From the NCBI GenBank assembly GCA_027493885.1, contig JAOSJZ010000001.1, forward strand, positions 124,001-188,000: 64,000 bases of DNA, written 5' to 3'. The notes beneath the pieces were generated by a model. The model was not told the DNA's origin and ran no database searches. It saw nothing but the letters and a program-made list of their open reading frames with translations. The translations under genes were made by a program, and so were the position numbers. The stretch comes from Gaiella sp. Its GTDB lineage: Bacteria; Actinomycetota; Thermoleophilia; Gaiellales; Gaiellaceae. Shown piece after piece: positions 62,936 through 64,000 of this stretch (positions are counted from its first letter, which is position 1; each line of letters opens with the position of its first letter).

Positions 62936-64000
62936 ATGGCTGTCGAGGAGAGGACGCGCACGCGGCAGGGTGCCGAGACGGTGTTCGTCGACCGGTTCTG
63001 CGACGGCATCATCGGCCCGAGCACCGAGCAGCTAGGTCCGGTGCGGGACGGCGGGCACATCGTCGCCAACACGGCTCCCGGGTGCTGGGGGCCGATGATC
63101 ACACCGGCGATCAAGGGCGGGCACGAGGTGACCCTCCCCGTCGCCGTCGCGGGAGCCGAGATCGGAGATGCGGTCGCGATTCACATTCGCGACATCTCGG
63201 TCACGTCCGCCGCCACGGCGTCGGGCAACGACCGCTTCGTCGAAGGACGCTTCAACGGCGATCCCTACTGCGCCAAGGTCTGCGCCTCGTGCGGCGCCGA
63301 GGACGAGCCGACGGTGGTGGAGGGATCGGCCCGGACTCGGTGCGCTGCGCCGCCTGTGGCGAGCCCGCTGCGCCGTTCGCCTTCACGAACGGCTACACGA
63401 TCGCGTTCGACGACGACTGGGGAGTCGGGGTCACGGTGGGCCGGGAGCAGGCCGAGGCGTTCGCACAGGACGCGTACGCCACCGCCGCTCTGCCGGAGCA
63501 CTCGATCCAGAACCCGATCCTGCTCTTCGCCCCGCACGACCTCGTCGGGGTCGCGACACGGCTGCGGCCGTTCATGGGGCAGCTCGGCACGACCCCGGGC
63601 GTCGACCTGCCCGACTCCCACAACGCGGGTGACTTCGGGGCGTTCCTGCTCGGCGCGCCCCATGCGCGGGCCGTCACCGCGGAGGAGCTCTCCGAGCGCA
63701 CCGACGGGCACATGGACATCGATGCCGTCCGGGCCGGGGCGGTCGTGATCGCGCCGGTGAAGGTCTCCGGAGGCGGGATCTACATGGGCGACATGCACGC
63801 GATGCAGGGCGACGGCGAGATCGCCGGACACACGTGCGACGTGTCGGGCACCGTCACGCTGCAGGTCGAGGTGATCAAGGGCCTCGAGCTCGACGGCCCG
63901 ATCGTCCTACCGGTGGCGGACGACCTGCCGCTGCTCGCGCGGCCGCTCTCCGCCTCGGAGCGTCAGCGTGCCGCCGAGGTTGCGGCAAGCTGCGGCGTCG
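62936..64000 (+). CDS. Acetamidase/formamidase family protein (one frameshift, 3' cut by window)
   Basis: This FmdA/AmdA-family amidohydrolase starts at ATG 62936 with GAGGAGG upstream. It has FVDRFCDGIIGPSTEQLGPV, PMITPAIKGGHEVTLPVAVA, two CxxC pairs (CASCG, CAACG) that may bind zinc, LPDSHNAGDFGAFLLGAPHA and GGGIYMGDMHAMQGDGEIAG. A missing G at 63322-63324 breaks the frame; restoring it gives VEGIGPDSVRCAACGEPAAP. The window ends before the stop. It would hydrolyse short amides to ammonia and acid. Confidence 0.85.

Overview
The window is high-GC, densely packed DNA from an actinobacterium, probably a deep-branching lineage such as Thermoleophilia/Gaiellales; this placement is inferred from gene content and style, not from a search. 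The gene order comF-hpf-secA-prfB-ftsE-ftsX-smpB-ssrA, a prfB with the CTT TGA C programmed frameshift, an ssrA tag ending in ALAA, and many genes with a TAnnnT -10 box only 6-11 nt before the start codon (leaderless transcription) all fit Actinobacteria. About eleven single-base frameshifts, mostly in G/C runs and several in essential genes (thrS), suggest an uncorrected long-read or metagenome assembly rather than real pseudogenes.

Layout. 1-1.4 kb: poorly conserved genes (a lipoprotein and a coiled-coil membrane protein with 21-bp repeats) ending at a 3' tRNA fragment, perhaps the edge of an integrated element. 2-6.4 kb: a MarR regulator with palindromic operators, thrS, infC-rpmI-rplT. 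6.4-16 kb: a SpoU-type methyltransferase, NUDIX, LemA/DUF2207, MOSC, an overlapping acidic/basic small-gene pair, pheS-pheT. 16-21 kb: E2 and E3 of a 2-oxoacid dehydrogenase, GNAT, hisC. 21-30 kb: envelope polysaccharide functions (LCP ligase, UDP-glucose/GDP-mannose-type dehydrogenase, nucleotidyltransferase, cupin isomerase, UDP-sugar pyrophosphorylase) enclosing a MerR-ahcY-mtnA methionine-cycle group. The dehydrogenase carries an in-frame intein at its catalytic Cys. 30-44 kb: the conserved secretion, translation and division block plus a SUV3-like RNA helicase and a SemiSWEET. 44-50 kb: tandem GNAT, a form-II CoxSLM-type molybdenum hydroxylase with a MoxR ATPase, then tmRNA.

50.9-56.45 kb: a compact genomic island integrated in the 3' end of ssrA, bounded by 27-bp direct repeats. 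It holds a tyrosine recombinase, an XRE/nucleotidyltransferase pair, a ribbon-helix-helix/unknown-protein pair with a perfect palindromic operator, and a complete methionyl-tRNA synthetase. The synthetase is preceded by a candidate leader peptide with tandem Met codons and a series of mutually exclusive hairpins, which looks like ribosome-mediated attenuation. 56.6-64 kb: a ferredoxin-dependent 2-oxoacid oxidoreductase (gamma-delta fusion, alpha, beta), a cNMP-binding/thioredoxin-reductase-like fusion without the CxxC, a double-GGDEF protein, and a 3'-truncated acetamidase/formamidase.

Scattered through intergenic spaces are paired palindromes (GGTGTCCGAC/GTCGGACACC type, about 25 nt apart) and an 11-bp tandem motif (GGCACGAAGTC).
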